Origin: CAVTBT01 sp963733065
GTDB lineage: Bacteria > Actinomycetota > Thermoleophilia > Gaiellales > Gaiellaceae
NCBI GenBank assembly: GCA_963733065.1
Contig: CAVTBT010000001.1
Span: 248,001 to 312,000, forward strand
Direction: 5' to 3'
Length of the DNA stretch: 64,000 bases
Below the pieces are notes generated by a model. The model searched no databases. It was not told the DNA's origin and saw nothing but the letters and a program-made list of their open reading frames with translations. Shown one piece after another: positions 43,001 to 51,775 of this stretch; position 1 is the first letter of the stretch; each line of letters opens with the position of its first letter. The translations under genes were made by a program, and so were the position numbers.

Positions 43001-43720
43001 CCGATCCTGAGCACGGTCATCGGCAACTCGACGGTGCCGATCCCGCGGTCGGACGCATGCTTCGCGGGCCTGCCGAACGATCCAAGCGGCACGGGGCGCC
43101 GGTGCGAGTCGCTGGTCGGGAACGTCATCACCGACGCCATTCGCACGACGTACGGCGTCGACTTCGTGGTGACGAACTCGGGCGGGATCCGTGCCGACCT
43201 GACGTGTCCGACGACCGACATCCCTGACGACTTCTGCCCGGCGTTCGCGCCGCCGCCGTTCCCGATCACACGGGGCTCCGTGCTCGGCGTGCTTCCGTTC
43301 GGCAACATCGTCGTCACGCTCACCGTCAACGGAGCCGAGCTGAAGACCATGCTCGAGAACGGTGTGTCGACGATGCCTGCCGTCCAGGGACGGTTCCCGC
43401 AGGTCTCGGGCCTCTGCTTCACCTACGACATCGGCGCTCCGGCGGGCAGCCGGGTGACCGGTGCCGTGAGGCAGGCGGACGACGGCACGTGCACGGGCCT
43501 GCCGGTCGACCTCACGGCCGGCTCGAGCTACGAGATCGCCGAGAACGACTTCATGGCGACCGGCGGGGACGGCTACCCGGTCTTCACCGGACGCTTCGTC
43601 ACGCAGGACATCATGGACAACGTGGTCGCCGAGTACATCACGGCGAACACGCCGATCAGCCCCACGATCCAGGGGCGGATCACTTGCGTAGGCGCTACCT
43701 GCCCGGTCGTTCTCCCGTAA
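40016..43720 (+). CDS. Secreted fusion of AlkP-type phosphodiesterase and 5'-nucleotidase
   Basis: 1234 residues with a signal peptide (RGRSWAAVAAAALLVVIVF, cleavage after GAASA). Domain 1 (about 40-690): alkaline-phosphatase-superfamily nucleotide pyrophosphatase/phosphodiesterase, with AADGMRPDL, the nucleophile region PNTGVGWYTLSTG, TDEFSHQ, SSDHGF and MHGTF supplying metal ligands. Domain 2 (about 700-1234): 5'-nucleotidase, with NISDYHAQL, MAGGDSFGG, ALGNHTFDRGEEY, AIGHEGA, GDHNDLQ (variant of GHTH) and the substrate domain LVGNVITDAIRTTYGVDFVVTNSGGIRADL, given here in part. The two could act in series: diester or dinucleotide to mononucleotide, then to nucleoside and phosphate. Strong ribosome site GGGGGAGGA; terminator hairpin after the stop. 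Confidence 0.9.
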   Translation: MSTRGRSWAAVAAAALLVVIVFIGPGAASAGKPEPSKPTAEKVVFFAADGMRPDLVDQFADKGAMPTMKRLMAKGVKGRNGLLQGFPPNTGVGWYTLSTGTWPSEHGSTNNTFHRTGESNFNNRTAFATTGILQADTLGQAVERAGKDVVAVEWVGARNYVPALQGPVVDFRTFFSDRGILANYDVPGQPAGAARFGVTYQRVDLDPAVGWTDVPTSYSPARQEQLKVGNTAFPATVNEDRFYDLYVYDSTNDSTTNYDHVLYVPSTAGKDGDASVADLEAGDWGEVKVPLVGDRAGQTAGFYTKAIEIAPNLSRFRIYYTSIARVNATYNALGPAGSAAFEETLAREFPTSVAADFAPLEAGIVDEDTYVEQGLMWKGAHWAYLRYIFGPLGVDPDLLLLGNPVTDEFSHQFLSLTVPKDMDGDPNPYYDDATDDDVPDGRVAIRKGYIRSAYEEADQTLALGRHLMDRDPTTFVSSDHGFAPQWRAVNVSKVLADLGLGAEQVSNCRAAAGAQAKECHAGGTSQIYINLAGRDPGGTVPAADYEALRTRIIAAFENLRDPENPGKQVVLKIFKKEELRNVDGTDALHPNRSGDVVVVFRPPYQTDAALPGQVFSFSEFFGQHGYLPDLVDLKASVNMHGTFIASGPGVRDRRPIRDVRAIDVAPTIAMLMGIPGPQNARGRILYDLLERSDRLKELTILNISDYHAQLTPLSEASDTFAAPTFGIGGAAFLKPWFDLYRAEAEDGSLTMAGGDSFGGATPPISNAFGDKPGVEALNLMGFDVEALGNHTFDRGEEYLRKELIPLADFAMLSANVTFPDGSTPDEWAKSKVFTVKGLKVGVIGFTTEDTPNLVFPGRLGPFVVTPVVAAVNAEAAKLRAQGVDLVVAIGHEGATGGTVSEPTGPIVDIADAVVGVDAVIGDHNDLQVLSLRPNGVLLTENRGKGIRFTRMRLVVDEKSDTVVYKTADFHKPWTIGVTPDPKIQAFIDDLNAQLAPILSTVIGNSTVPIPRSDACFAGLPNDPSGTGRRCESLVGNVITDAIRTTYGVDFVVTNSGGIRADLTCPTTDIPDDFCPAFAPPPFPITRGSVLGVLPFGNIVVTLTVNGAELKTMLENGVSTMPAVQGRFPQVSGLCFTYDIGAPAGSRVTGAVRQADDGTCTGLPVDLTAGSSYEIAENDFMATGGDGYPVFTGRFVTQDIMDNVVAEYITANTPISPTIQGRITCVGATCPVVLP

Positions 43721-43733
43721 CGATGATCACAAG

Positions 43734-43768
43734 CCCGGCCCCGCGGCAGCCCGCCGCGGGGCCGGGTT
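43734..43768 (+). terminator. Terminator-like hairpin after the phosphatase fusion
   Basis: 14-bp perfect stem CCCGGCCCCGCGGC / GCCGCGGGGCCGGG with a 5-nt loop and a short TT after it. Confidence 0.75.
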
Positions 43769-43796
43769 GCCCGTAACCGAGCGCGTCCCCGCACGA

Positions 43797-43824
43797 TTTG
43801 CCTCCTCCGGGACGTGGCTATACT
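43797..43824 (+). promoter_or_regulatory. rpsA: rpsA promoter (TTTGCC - 16 bp - TATACT)
   Basis: TATACT at 43819-43824 is the best -10 match in the window; TTTGCC at 43797-43802 gives a fair -35 at 16 bp. The ATG lies 12 nt after the -10, so the leader is only about 5 nt and there is no ribosome site. Confidence 0.65.
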
Positions 43825-43836
43825 GCGCGTTCGCTC

Positions 43837-45404
<1,568 letters not shown>

Positions 45405-45412
45405 CGCCGCGG

Positions 45413-46000
45413 ATGCGGCCGATCGCGGTCGCCATCACAGGGGGGATCGGCGCCGGCAAGAGCGAGGCGCTGCGCGCGTTCGCGCGTCACGGCGCCGCGA
45501 CCGTCTCGAGCGACGAGATCGTCCACCACCTGCTGGCCACGGACGACGAGGTCAAGCGGGCACTGGTCGACCGGCTCGGCGACGACGTCCTCGGTGCGGA
45601 CGGACGGCCCGACCGGGGCCGGATCGGACGTGTCGTCTTCACGAGCCGGGAGCAGCTCGCCTGGCTCGAGGGGCTCCTGCACCCGCTCGTGGCCCGCGAG
45701 TACCTCACGTGGCGCGAGGCGCTGAGCCGCCTGCCCAACCCGCCGCGCGTCTGCGTCACCGAGGTGCCGCTGCTCTACGAGGTCGGGGGTGAGACCCGCT
45801 TCGACAAGGTCGTCGTCGTGACGGCGCCGCAACAGCTTCGCGAGCAGCGGCGCCGGGTGGCGCGCGACGACCGCGACCAGCGGCTCCTACCGGACAGCGA
45901 GAAGGCGAAACGGGCCGACTTCACCTACGTCAACACCGGCACACCGGAGGAGCTCGACGCCTGGGTCGGCGGCGTCATGGCGGAGCTGACGGCCACGTGA
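45413..46000 (+). CDS. coaE: Dephospho-CoA kinase
   Basis: 195-residue P-loop kinase for the last step of CoA synthesis. Walker A TGGIGAGKS at residues 9-17, then VSSDEIVHHLL (the family DADxxxH-like motif), HPLVAREY, VTEVPLLYEVGGETRFDKVVVV and RRVARDDRDQRLLPDSEK lid region. Full length. Lies 8 bp after the rpsA stop (shifted frame); the rpsA-coaE order is common in actinobacteria. Stop overlaps the next GTG. Confidence 0.94.
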   Translation: MRPIAVAITGGIGAGKSEALRAFARHGAATVSSDEIVHHLLATDDEVKRALVDRLGDDVLGADGRPDRGRIGRVVFTSREQLAWLEGLLHPLVAREYLTWREALSRLPNPPRVCVTEVPLLYEVGGETRFDKVVVVTAPQQLREQRRRVARDDRDQRLLPDSEKAKRADFTYVNTGTPEELDAWVGGVMAELTAT

Positions 46001-46545
46001 GGCGGTCCTTGCTCCTGCTGGTCGTCGCGGCCGCCGCGGTCGCCGGCGCCGCCGCCTGGATCGTCCAGGACGAGCCGCGCTGGTACGAGCGGCTGCGCTA
46101 CCCGCTCCGCTACGAGGAGATCGTCCGCGGGCACGCACGCAACTACCGTCTCGAGGCGCCGCTCCTCGCCGCCGTCATCTACCAGGAGTCGAAGTTCGAC
46201 GCCGACGCGCGGTCGAGCTCGGGCGCGATCGGCCTCATGCAGCTCCTGCCGACGACCGCGGAGGGCATTGCCGCGCGCACCGGCGGAACGGCGTTCGTGC
46301 GCGACGACCTGTTGGAGCCCGAGCTCAACGTCCGGTACGGCGCCTGGTACCTCCGGCACCTGCTCGACAAGTACGGGGACGAGGCGACGGCGCTCGCGGC
46401 CTACAACGCAGGCCAGACCAACGTCGACCGCTGGCGGCGCGAGGGCGGCGGTATCCGCTTCGCGGAGACCCGGCACTACGTCCAGCGCGTGCAGGAGCTG
46501 AAAGAGGTCTACGCGCGGGCCTACCCGGGCGAGCTCGGCGCCTAG
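45997..46545 (+). CDS. Lytic transglycosylase, Slt70-type catalytic domain
   Basis: 182 residues with an N-terminal membrane anchor or signal (SLLLLVVAAAAVAGAAAWIV). Catalytic domain: YQESKFDADARSSSGAIGLMQ carries the Glu that cleaves peptidoglycan glycan strands, followed by LLPTTAEGIA, NVRYGAWYLRHLLDKYG and ALAAYNAGQTNVDRW. Minimal single-domain enzyme, as short as these get. GTGA overlap with coaE. Confidence 0.92.
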   Translation: MRRSLLLLVVAAAAVAGAAAWIVQDEPRWYERLRYPLRYEEIVRGHARNYRLEAPLLAAVIYQESKFDADARSSSGAIGLMQLLPTTAEGIAARTGGTAFVRDDLLEPELNVRYGAWYLRHLLDKYGDEATALAAYNAGQTNVDRWRREGGGIRFAETRHYVQRVQELKEVYARAYPGELGA

Positions 46546-46546
46546 C

Positions 46547-46593
46547 CGTCAGCGAACCGTGACGGTGTCAGACACCGTCACGCCTGGCTGACG
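46547..46593. repeat. Nested palindrome at the convergent end of the transglycosylase and tetR genes
   Basis: Inner perfect 12-bp arms CGTGACGGTGTC / GACACCGTCACG (46558-46582, one base between) are flanked by an outer stem CGTCAGC / GCTGACG. The tetR stop codon is inside the inner palindrome. Likely bidirectional terminator or a short dispersed repeat. Confidence 0.7.
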
Positions 46594-47164
46594 CACCGGC
46601 GCGGCTGCGCTCGCTGCGGACGGCGTCCGCGGCCAGCGCGATCAGGTCGTCGCCGTCCTCGGTCTCGAAGCCGGTCGCACGCCGGATCGCCAGGCCGTCC
46701 GCGACGATGCTCATGAAGCGGGCGATCGTCTTCCAGCCGACGTCGTCCCGCAGCTCGCCCGCGTTCTGCAGCGCGTTCAGCTGCTCTCCGAGGCGCTGCT
46801 CGAAGTCCGGGGCGCGGTTCGACCAGCGCTCGCGGAACGCCTCGTCCGTTCGCAGCCGACGACCGAGCTCGAAGTAGACGCCGAGCCAGGCCGGGTCCTC
46901 CGACAGGAGCAGCCGCAGCACCTCCTCGAAGCCGCTCTCCAGCCACTGGCCTGCGAACCGCTCCGCATCACGGTCGGCAAGGGCGAGGAAGAGCTGCTCC
47001 TTGCTGCCGAAGTAGTTGAAGATCGCACCGCGCGAGAGGCCGGTCTCCGCCTCGAGCCTGGTGACGGTCGCGCCCTCGTACCCGTGGTCGGCGAAGCACC
47101 GCCTCGCAGCGGCCAGGATCGCCTCGCGCCGGGCCTCCTTCGCCTCCTCGCTGAGCTTCGGCAT
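46568..47164 (-). CDS. TetR-family transcriptional repressor
   Basis: 198 residues. N-terminal helix-turn-helix AILAAARRCFADHGYEGATVTRLEAETGLSRGAIFNYFGSKEQLF spans about 15-60 (quoted regions overlap the HTH helices); the rest is a helical ligand-binding domain. Divergent from an aminopeptidase gene with 45 bp between starts; a GTACG-TC-CGTAC palindrome in that spacer is the obvious operator. A TAAAGT box 6 nt before its ATG suggests a leaderless message and autoregulation. Downstream exporters may also be in its regulon. Confidence 0.92.
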   Translation of the reverse strand: MPKLSEEAKEARREAILAAARRCFADHGYEGATVTRLEAETGLSRGAIFNYFGSKEQLFLALADRDAERFAGQWLESGFEEVLRLLLSEDPAWLGVYFELGRRLRTDEAFRERWSNRAPDFEQRLGEQLNALQNAGELRDDVGWKTIARFMSIVADGLAIRRATGFETEDGDDLIALAADAVRSERSRAGASARRDGV

Positions 47165-47170
47165 GCACTC

Positions 47171-47201
47171 ACTTTACAAAAACGTACGTCCGTACTATTA
47201 T
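47171..47201. promoter_or_regulatory. Divergent promoter with TetR operator in the spacer
   Basis: Rightward promoter TTTACA (47173-47178), 17 bp, TATTAT (47196-47201), ending 8 nt before ATG 47210. The perfect palindrome GTACGTCCGTAC (47184-47195) fills the spacer. Leftward -10 TAAAGT (complement of 47171-47176) ends 6 nt before the tetR ATG. Repressor bound at the palindrome would block both. Confidence 0.7.
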
Positions 47202-47209
47202 CGCCGCCG

Positions 47210-48295
47210 ATGTCCGATCCCCGTGATCGCGAGTACGCCCGCCTTCTCGTCGACACATGCGTCGGCGTGCAGCCGAACTGGCAGGTGGTCGTCGTCGGCA
47301 CCCCTGCCGCGCGGCCGCTGCTGGAGGAGATCGTGCGGCTCGTGGCTGAGCGCGGCGCCTACGCGCTGCTGCGCTACGTCCTGGGCGCCTCTGCCCCCGG
47401 CGTCAGCCACGTCTGGCTGCAGCATGCTCCGCTGGAGCTGCTCGACCGGCCGGCGCCGCTCGACCAGCGCCTGTTCGAGGAGGCCGACGCGCTCATCGTC
47501 GTCGACGCGCCCGAGAACACCCGTGCCCTTCTCGCCGTCGACACCGACCGCCTGCAGCGCTACCAGGCTGGGGTCCGCCCGGCGCTCGAGCGGCTCTTCA
47601 CCCACGAGCTGGCGTGGGTCGGCTGTCAGTATCCGGTGCCGGCCCTGGCGCAGGACGCCGGGATGCCGACCGACGAGTTCGCCGAGTTCCTCTACGGCGC
47701 CGTCCTGCGGGACTGGGACGCCGAGCGGGAGCGGATGCAACGCTACGCCGACCGCTTCGACGCCGCCGAGCAGGTGCGCATCGTCGGGGCCGGCACCGAT
47801 TTGACCCTTTCCATCTCCGGGCGCGCAATGAAGGTGGACGCCGGCGGCGCCAACATTCCCGGCGGCGAGTTCTTTTGCTCCCCGGTCGAGGACTCCGCCG
47901 AGGGCGAGATCACGTTCGCCGAGTATCCGGCCGTTCACAGCGGCCGGGACGTCGTCGGCGTCCGCCTGCGCTTCGAGAAGGGACGGGTCGTGGACGCCTC
48001 CGCTGAGGCGAACGAGAGCTACCTCGTCGAGATGCTCGACACCGACGAGGGGGCGCGCGCACTGGGCGAGCTCGGGATCGGCTGCAACCCGGGCATTACG
48101 CGTCACACGCGGAACATCCTGTTCGACGAGAAGATCGACGGCACGATCCATCTCGCGCTCGGCAACGGCATCCACGACATCGGCGGCACGAACGTGTCCG
48201 CGATCCACTGGGACATCGTCAAGGACCTGCGGCCCGGCGGGCGGATCGAGCTGGACGGCGAGCTCGTCCAAGAGAACGGGAGCTGGTTGATCTAG
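47210..48295 (+). CDS. Aminopeptidase, peptidase family M29 (thermophilic aminopeptidase type)
   Basis: 361-residue cytosolic metallo-aminopeptidase of the AmpS/AmpT/PepS family. Metal-binding and active-site stretches: NIPGGEFFCSPVEDSAEGE, ELGIGCNPGITRHTRNILFDEK, GTIHLALGNGIHDIGGTNVSAIHWDIVKDL (each shown in pieces of the conserved C-terminal half). N-terminal half is a Rossmann-like part. Promoter overlaps a TetR operator, so it is probably inducible. Stop TAG is part of the following inverted-repeat element. Confidence 0.9.
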   Translation: MSDPRDREYARLLVDTCVGVQPNWQVVVVGTPAARPLLEEIVRLVAERGAYALLRYVLGASAPGVSHVWLQHAPLELLDRPAPLDQRLFEEADALIVVDAPENTRALLAVDTDRLQRYQAGVRPALERLFTHELAWVGCQYPVPALAQDAGMPTDEFAEFLYGAVLRDWDAERERMQRYADRFDAAEQVRIVGAGTDLTLSISGRAMKVDAGGANIPGGEFFCSPVEDSAEGEITFAEYPAVHSGRDVVGVRLRFEKGRVVDASAEANESYLVEMLDTDEGARALGELGIGCNPGITRHTRNILFDEKIDGTIHLALGNGIHDIGGTNVSAIHWDIVKDLRPGGRIELDGELVQENGSWLI

Positions 48296-48459
48296 TGCCT
48301 CTTCAGGCAATGCCATCCAGGTCCCTGGCGTGCGATGAGCTGCGCCATGCGGCGTCCTCAGTCGCGTCAATATTCTCGAATATTGACGCTCCCTGCGTCC
48401 TTGCCTGGCTTGCTCCTCGCACGCCAGGAACGAGGCAGCATCACCTGAAGAGGCACTAG
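48292..48459. repeat. 168-bp near-palindromic element with TA-flanked 16-bp ends
   Basis: Ends CTAGTGCCTCTTCAGG (48292-48307) and its exact complement (48444-48459). Inside, CCTGGCGTGCGATGAGC pairs with a near-complement at 48411-48427, and the centre is a perfect AT-rich palindrome GCGTCAATATTC / GAATATTGACGC (48364-48389). The left end contains the stop of the aminopeptidase gene and the right end the GTG of the MFS gene. No coding capacity. Looks like a miniature inverted-repeat element with TA target preference. Confidence 0.8.
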
Positions 48460-49682
48460 TGCTCTCCCGGCCGGGGCTGCGGCCGCTGCTCGTCGCCGAG
48501 GTCGTCTCGACGACCGGCGCCCAGATGACGTGGCTGGCGCTGCCCTGGTTCGTGCTCGTGACGACCGGGTCGGCGACCCGGATGACCTTCGTCGTCGCCG
48601 CCGAGCTGCTCGGTCTCGCCGCGCTCAGCATCCCCGGCGGCGCCGTGCTGCGGCGGTACGGCGCCTGGCGCACGATGGTCGCGTGCGACGTCGCGCGGGC
48701 GCCGCTCATGCTCGTCATCCCGGTGTTGCACTGGGCCGGTGTCGACGCCTACGCCGTCGTGCTCGGCGTCGCGTTCGCGCTCGGCGCCTTCGCGGCACCG
48801 TACTTCGCCGCACAGCGGATCATCGTGCCGGAGCTGCTCGGCGAGGACGAGTCGCTCGTCGGCAGGGCGAACGCCCTGTTCCAGGGTGCGACCCGGGTCA
48901 CGCTCCTGCTCGGCCCGGTTACGGCAGGGCTCCTCATCGCGTCCGTCTCGGCGCCCACCGTGTTGGTCGTCGACGCAGTGACGTACGTCGTGGCGGCCGC
49001 GCTCGTCGTCGGCTTCGTGCCGCGGCCGGCGCTGTTGCGGCCAGACGGCGAGGACCGCGGCGTTCGCCAGGGCCTGCGCTTCCTCGTCCGTGAGCCGCTG
49101 CTGCGGGTGTGGGTGCCGGTGTTCGCGATCGGCGACATGGCGTGGACAGCGTTCTTCGTCAGCGTGCCGGTGCTCGTCGTCTCCCGCTTCGACGCCGACC
49201 CGCGGGTGGCCGGTTGGCTGCTGGCCTCGTTCGGCATCGGAGCGGTGCTCGGCAACATCGTGTCGTACCGCCTGCTCGTGGACCGGGTGCAGGGGCTGAA
49301 CGTGGTGGCGGCGTGCGTGCTCGGGCAGGCGCTGCCGCTCTGGCTCCTGACGCTCCACCCGCCGGCCTGGGCAGCCTCGGCGGCGCTCGCCCTCTCCGGC
49401 CTCGCGAACGGGATCGTGAACCCGAGCATCCACGCGCTCCTGACGCTGCGCGTGCCGCCGCCGCTCCGGCCGTCCGTCATGACGACGATGGCGATGTTCT
49501 TCGGGCTCGTCCAGCCGCTCGGCGTGTTCGTAGTCGGACCCGTGCTCGACGCCTTCGGCGCGCAGCCCGTCCTCGTCGCGTTCGCGCTCGTGCAGACCGT
49601 GGCGATGCTCGCGATCGTCGTGTCGGCGCTCGCGATGCGGTCCCCGAGTGCAGCGGCGGTCGCGAAGGCGCACGGCGCATGA
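48459..49682 (+). CDS. MFS transporter, tandem copy 1
   Basis: 407 residues, 12 predicted membrane helices. EVVSTTGAQMTWLALPWFVLVTTGSA opens the protein; helix 2-3 loop GGAVLRRYGAWRTMVACDVARA corresponds to the MFS A-motif region; AAPYFAAQRIIVPELLGEDE is typical of the enterobactin-exporter/macrolide-efflux type (MFS_3). Probable exporter of a small molecule. GTG start is inside the end of the 168-bp element. Paralogue of the next gene; ATGA overlap. Confidence 0.88.
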   Translation: MLSRPGLRPLLVAEVVSTTGAQMTWLALPWFVLVTTGSATRMTFVVAAELLGLAALSIPGGAVLRRYGAWRTMVACDVARAPLMLVIPVLHWAGVDAYAVVLGVAFALGAFAAPYFAAQRIIVPELLGEDESLVGRANALFQGATRVTLLLGPVTAGLLIASVSAPTVLVVDAVTYVVAAALVVGFVPRPALLRPDGEDRGVRQGLRFLVREPLLRVWVPVFAIGDMAWTAFFVSVPVLVVSRFDADPRVAGWLLASFGIGAVLGNIVSYRLLVDRVQGLNVVAACVLGQALPLWLLTLHPPAWAASAALALSGLANGIVNPSIHALLTLRVPPPLRPSVMTTMAMFFGLVQPLGVFVVGPVLDAFGAQPVLVAFALVQTVAMLAIVVSALAMRSPSAAAVAKAHGA

Positions 49683-50899
49683 GGTCGTTGCTGCGCGCCC
49701 GTGGCCTGCGGCCTCTGCTCGCGGCGCAGCTCGTCTCCGGGCTCGGGTCGCAGATGACGTTCCTGGCGCTGCCGTGGTTCGTGCTCGTGACCACGGGATC
49801 AGCGGCCCGCATGGGCGTCGTGCTCGGCGTCGAGCTGCTGCCGATCGCGCTCCTCGGCATCCCGAGTGGTGCGCTCATCGCGCGTATCGGCGCGCGGCGC
49901 ACGCTGATCCTCTGCGATGCCGCACGAGCGCCGTTGCTCGCGTCGATCCCGCTCCTGCACGGGGCCGACCGACTGACGTTCCCGATCCTGCTCGTGCTCG
50001 TCTTCGGGATCGGCTGCTTCCTCGCGCCGTTCTTCTCGGCGCAGCGGCTGATCCTGCCCGAGCTGCTCGGGGACGACGAGCGCACCGTGGCGCAGGGCAA
50101 CGCGGTGCTCGAGGGAGTGGCGCGGCTGACCTCGTTGGCGGGGCCTGCCGCGGCCGGCGTGCTGATCGCCGCGCTGAGTGCGACGAGCGTGCTCTACGTC
50201 GACGCCGCGACGTTCGTCTTCTCGTCGCTCGCGATCGCGCTCTTCGTGCCGTCGCGGCCGCCGCTGCCACCCGCCGACGAGAGCCGCGGCGTGCTCGCCG
50301 GCGTGCGCTTTCTCCTGCGCGACGGCCTGCTCGCTCCCCTCGCGGCCACGGCGCTCGTCGTCAACATGCTCAGCCAGATGCTCGTCGCGGCGCTGCCCGT
50401 GCTCGCGTACGAGTCGTTCGACGGAAGCTCGAGGGTTGCGGGCGCGTTCTTCGCGGCCTTCGGCGCAGGTGCGGTGCTCGGTAGCGTCGTCGCTGTGCGC
50501 CTCGTCCCACGCCACGACCCGGTCCGGCTCGGTGCCGTCGCCTTCGTCGCGCTGACGATCCCGATCTGGGCCCTGGTCGCCGACCTGCCCGTGTGGGGCG
50601 TCGTCGCCGCGCTCCTTGCGTCGTCGTTCTTCGGGCCGCTCGTCAATGCACCGCTGATCGGTGTCATCACGATGCGCACGCCGGCGGCGCTGCGCGCGAA
50701 GGTGATGACGGCCGTGATCACCTTCGCGATGCTCGCCGGCCCGGTCGGTTTGTTCCTCGCGGGGCCGCTGCTCGAGGCATGGGGCCCGCACGGCGTCTTC
50801 GCGCTCGTGGCGGCAGGTCAGCTGCTCGCGTCGCTCGGTTTCGCCGCGGTCGCATTCACACGGCCGCGCATCGAGCCGGGAACTACGCTAGCCGCCTGA
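49679..50899 (+). CDS. MFS transporter, tandem copy 2
   Basis: 406 residues, 12 membrane helices, clearly related to the preceding gene (shared LALPWFVLVTTGSA, FFSAQRLILPELLGDDE versus YFAAQRIIVPELLGEDE). The pair arose by tandem duplication and may form a heteromer or have different substrates. The stop TGA overlaps a CTG that seems to start the next gene (CTGA). Confidence 0.88.
   Translation: MRSLLRARGLRPLLAAQLVSGLGSQMTFLALPWFVLVTTGSAARMGVVLGVELLPIALLGIPSGALIARIGARRTLILCDAARAPLLASIPLLHGADRLTFPILLVLVFGIGCFLAPFFSAQRLILPELLGDDERTVAQGNAVLEGVARLTSLAGPAAAGVLIAALSATSVLYVDAATFVFSSLAIALFVPSRPPLPPADESRGVLAGVRFLLRDGLLAPLAATALVVNMLSQMLVAALPVLAYESFDGSSRVAGAFFAAFGAGAVLGSVVAVRLVPRHDPVRLGAVAFVALTIPIWALVADLPVWGVVAALLASSFFGPLVNAPLIGVITMRTPAALRAKVMTAVITFAMLAGPVGLFLAGPLLEAWGPHGVFALVAAGQLLASLGFAAVAFTRPRIEPGTTLAA
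50884..50889 (+). promoter_or_regulatory. -10 box TACGCT before a CTG start
   Basis: TACGCT, the hexamer also used by ftsH and uvrB, ends 6 nt before CTG 50896 within the last codons of the MFS gene. Confidence 0.45.
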
Positions 50900-51687
50900 A
50901 CGGGCTGCTCGACCGAATCGACGCCTACTGCGACGCCGTGCCGCGCAGCGAGGCACGCGCCGAGGAGCACGGGCCCCTCGTCCTGTTCGTGCCGAACGCC
51001 GGCTCATGGCCGTACTACGCGCGCCCCCGGCGGGACGCCGGTCCGCCGGTCGTGCGCGACGTGGCCGCCGTCCGTGCGCGCCAGCGCGAGCTCGAACTGC
51101 CCGAGGCCTTCGAGTGGATCGACGACGTCTCGCCCGGGCTGCACCGGGCGGCCGAGGCTGGCGGCCTGCGGGTCGTCGACCACCCGCTGATGGTGCTCGA
51201 CGACGAGGTGCCGCGAACGACGCCCGACGGAGTGGAGCTCAGGCTCGTGCACGAGGAAGACGACCTGGCGACGGTCTCGGCGGTTGCGGCGGTGGCGTTC
51301 GGCGCGCCCGGCACCGAGGTCGGATCGGCCGGCGCGGAGGCGCTCGCGGCGACGGCAGCCGAGCGGACGTCCGAGCAGGACGACCTGCTGCGCCGCCGCC
51401 TGCGCAGCGGGCTTACGGTGTTCGCCGCGGCCTTCGTCGACGGGCATCCCGTCGCGACCGGGATCCATCAGCCGGTGGGGGACGTCGCGGAGGTCGCCGG
51501 AGTGGGCACGCTGCCGGCCTACCGCCGACGGGGGCTCGGCGCGGCGGTGACCGCGCTCCTCGTCGAGGACGCCCGCGCGCACGGCATCGACACGGTGTTC
51601 CTGACGGCGGCGGACGATGCCGTCGCGCGCGTCTACGGCCGGCTCGGCTTTCGCCGGGTCGGCACCTCGTGCATCGGCGCGGGCTAG
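50896..51687 (+). CDS. GNAT acetyltransferase with a probable CTG start
   Basis: 263 residues. N-terminal part NGLLDRIDAYCDAVPRSEARAEEHGPLVLFVP and SWPYYARP, then a linker to a GNAT domain with AEVAGVGTLPAYRRRGLGAAVTALL (acetyl-CoA loop) and VARVYGRLGFRRVG. The conserved-looking N-terminus begins before the first ATG/GTG/TTG (GTG 50938), and no usual start precedes it closely. CTG 50896 gives the right length, overlaps the upstream stop as CTGA, like the many ATGA/GTGA pairs here, and follows a TACGCT box by 6 nt. Stop TAG is in palindromic element copy 2. Confidence 0.8.
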   Translation: MNGLLDRIDAYCDAVPRSEARAEEHGPLVLFVPNAGSWPYYARPRRDAGPPVVRDVAAVRARQRELELPEAFEWIDDVSPGLHRAAEAGGLRVVDHPLMVLDDEVPRTTPDGVELRLVHEEDDLATVSAVAAVAFGAPGTEVGSAGAEALAATAAERTSEQDDLLRRRLRSGLTVFAAAFVDGHPVATGIHQPVGDVAEVAGVGTLPAYRRRGLGAAVTALLVEDARAHGIDTVFLTAADDAVARVYGRLGFRRVGTSCIGAG

Positions 51688-51770
51688 GAGGGTTTGGCGG
51701 AACGTCGCTCGTCGGCGGGGTGACCAGCGCGGCCCGACGGCACAGCTCGATGTTTCGCCAAACCCTCCTA
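51685..51770. repeat. Palindromic element, copy 2 (TA-flanked, 86 bp)
   Basis: Same arms as at 17598-17661 (TAGGAGGGTTTGGCG and complement) and same inner borders, with a longer unrelated centre. The left TAG is the stop of the GNAT gene; the right end is 5 bp from the stop of the convergent gene. Confidence 0.8.
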
Positions 51771-51775
51771 GGGCG

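Noticed and set aside
46547..46593. Palindrome as tetR operator
   Set aside because: It lies at the 3' end of tetR between convergent genes, far from any promoter; the GTACG palindrome at 47184 is the better candidate.
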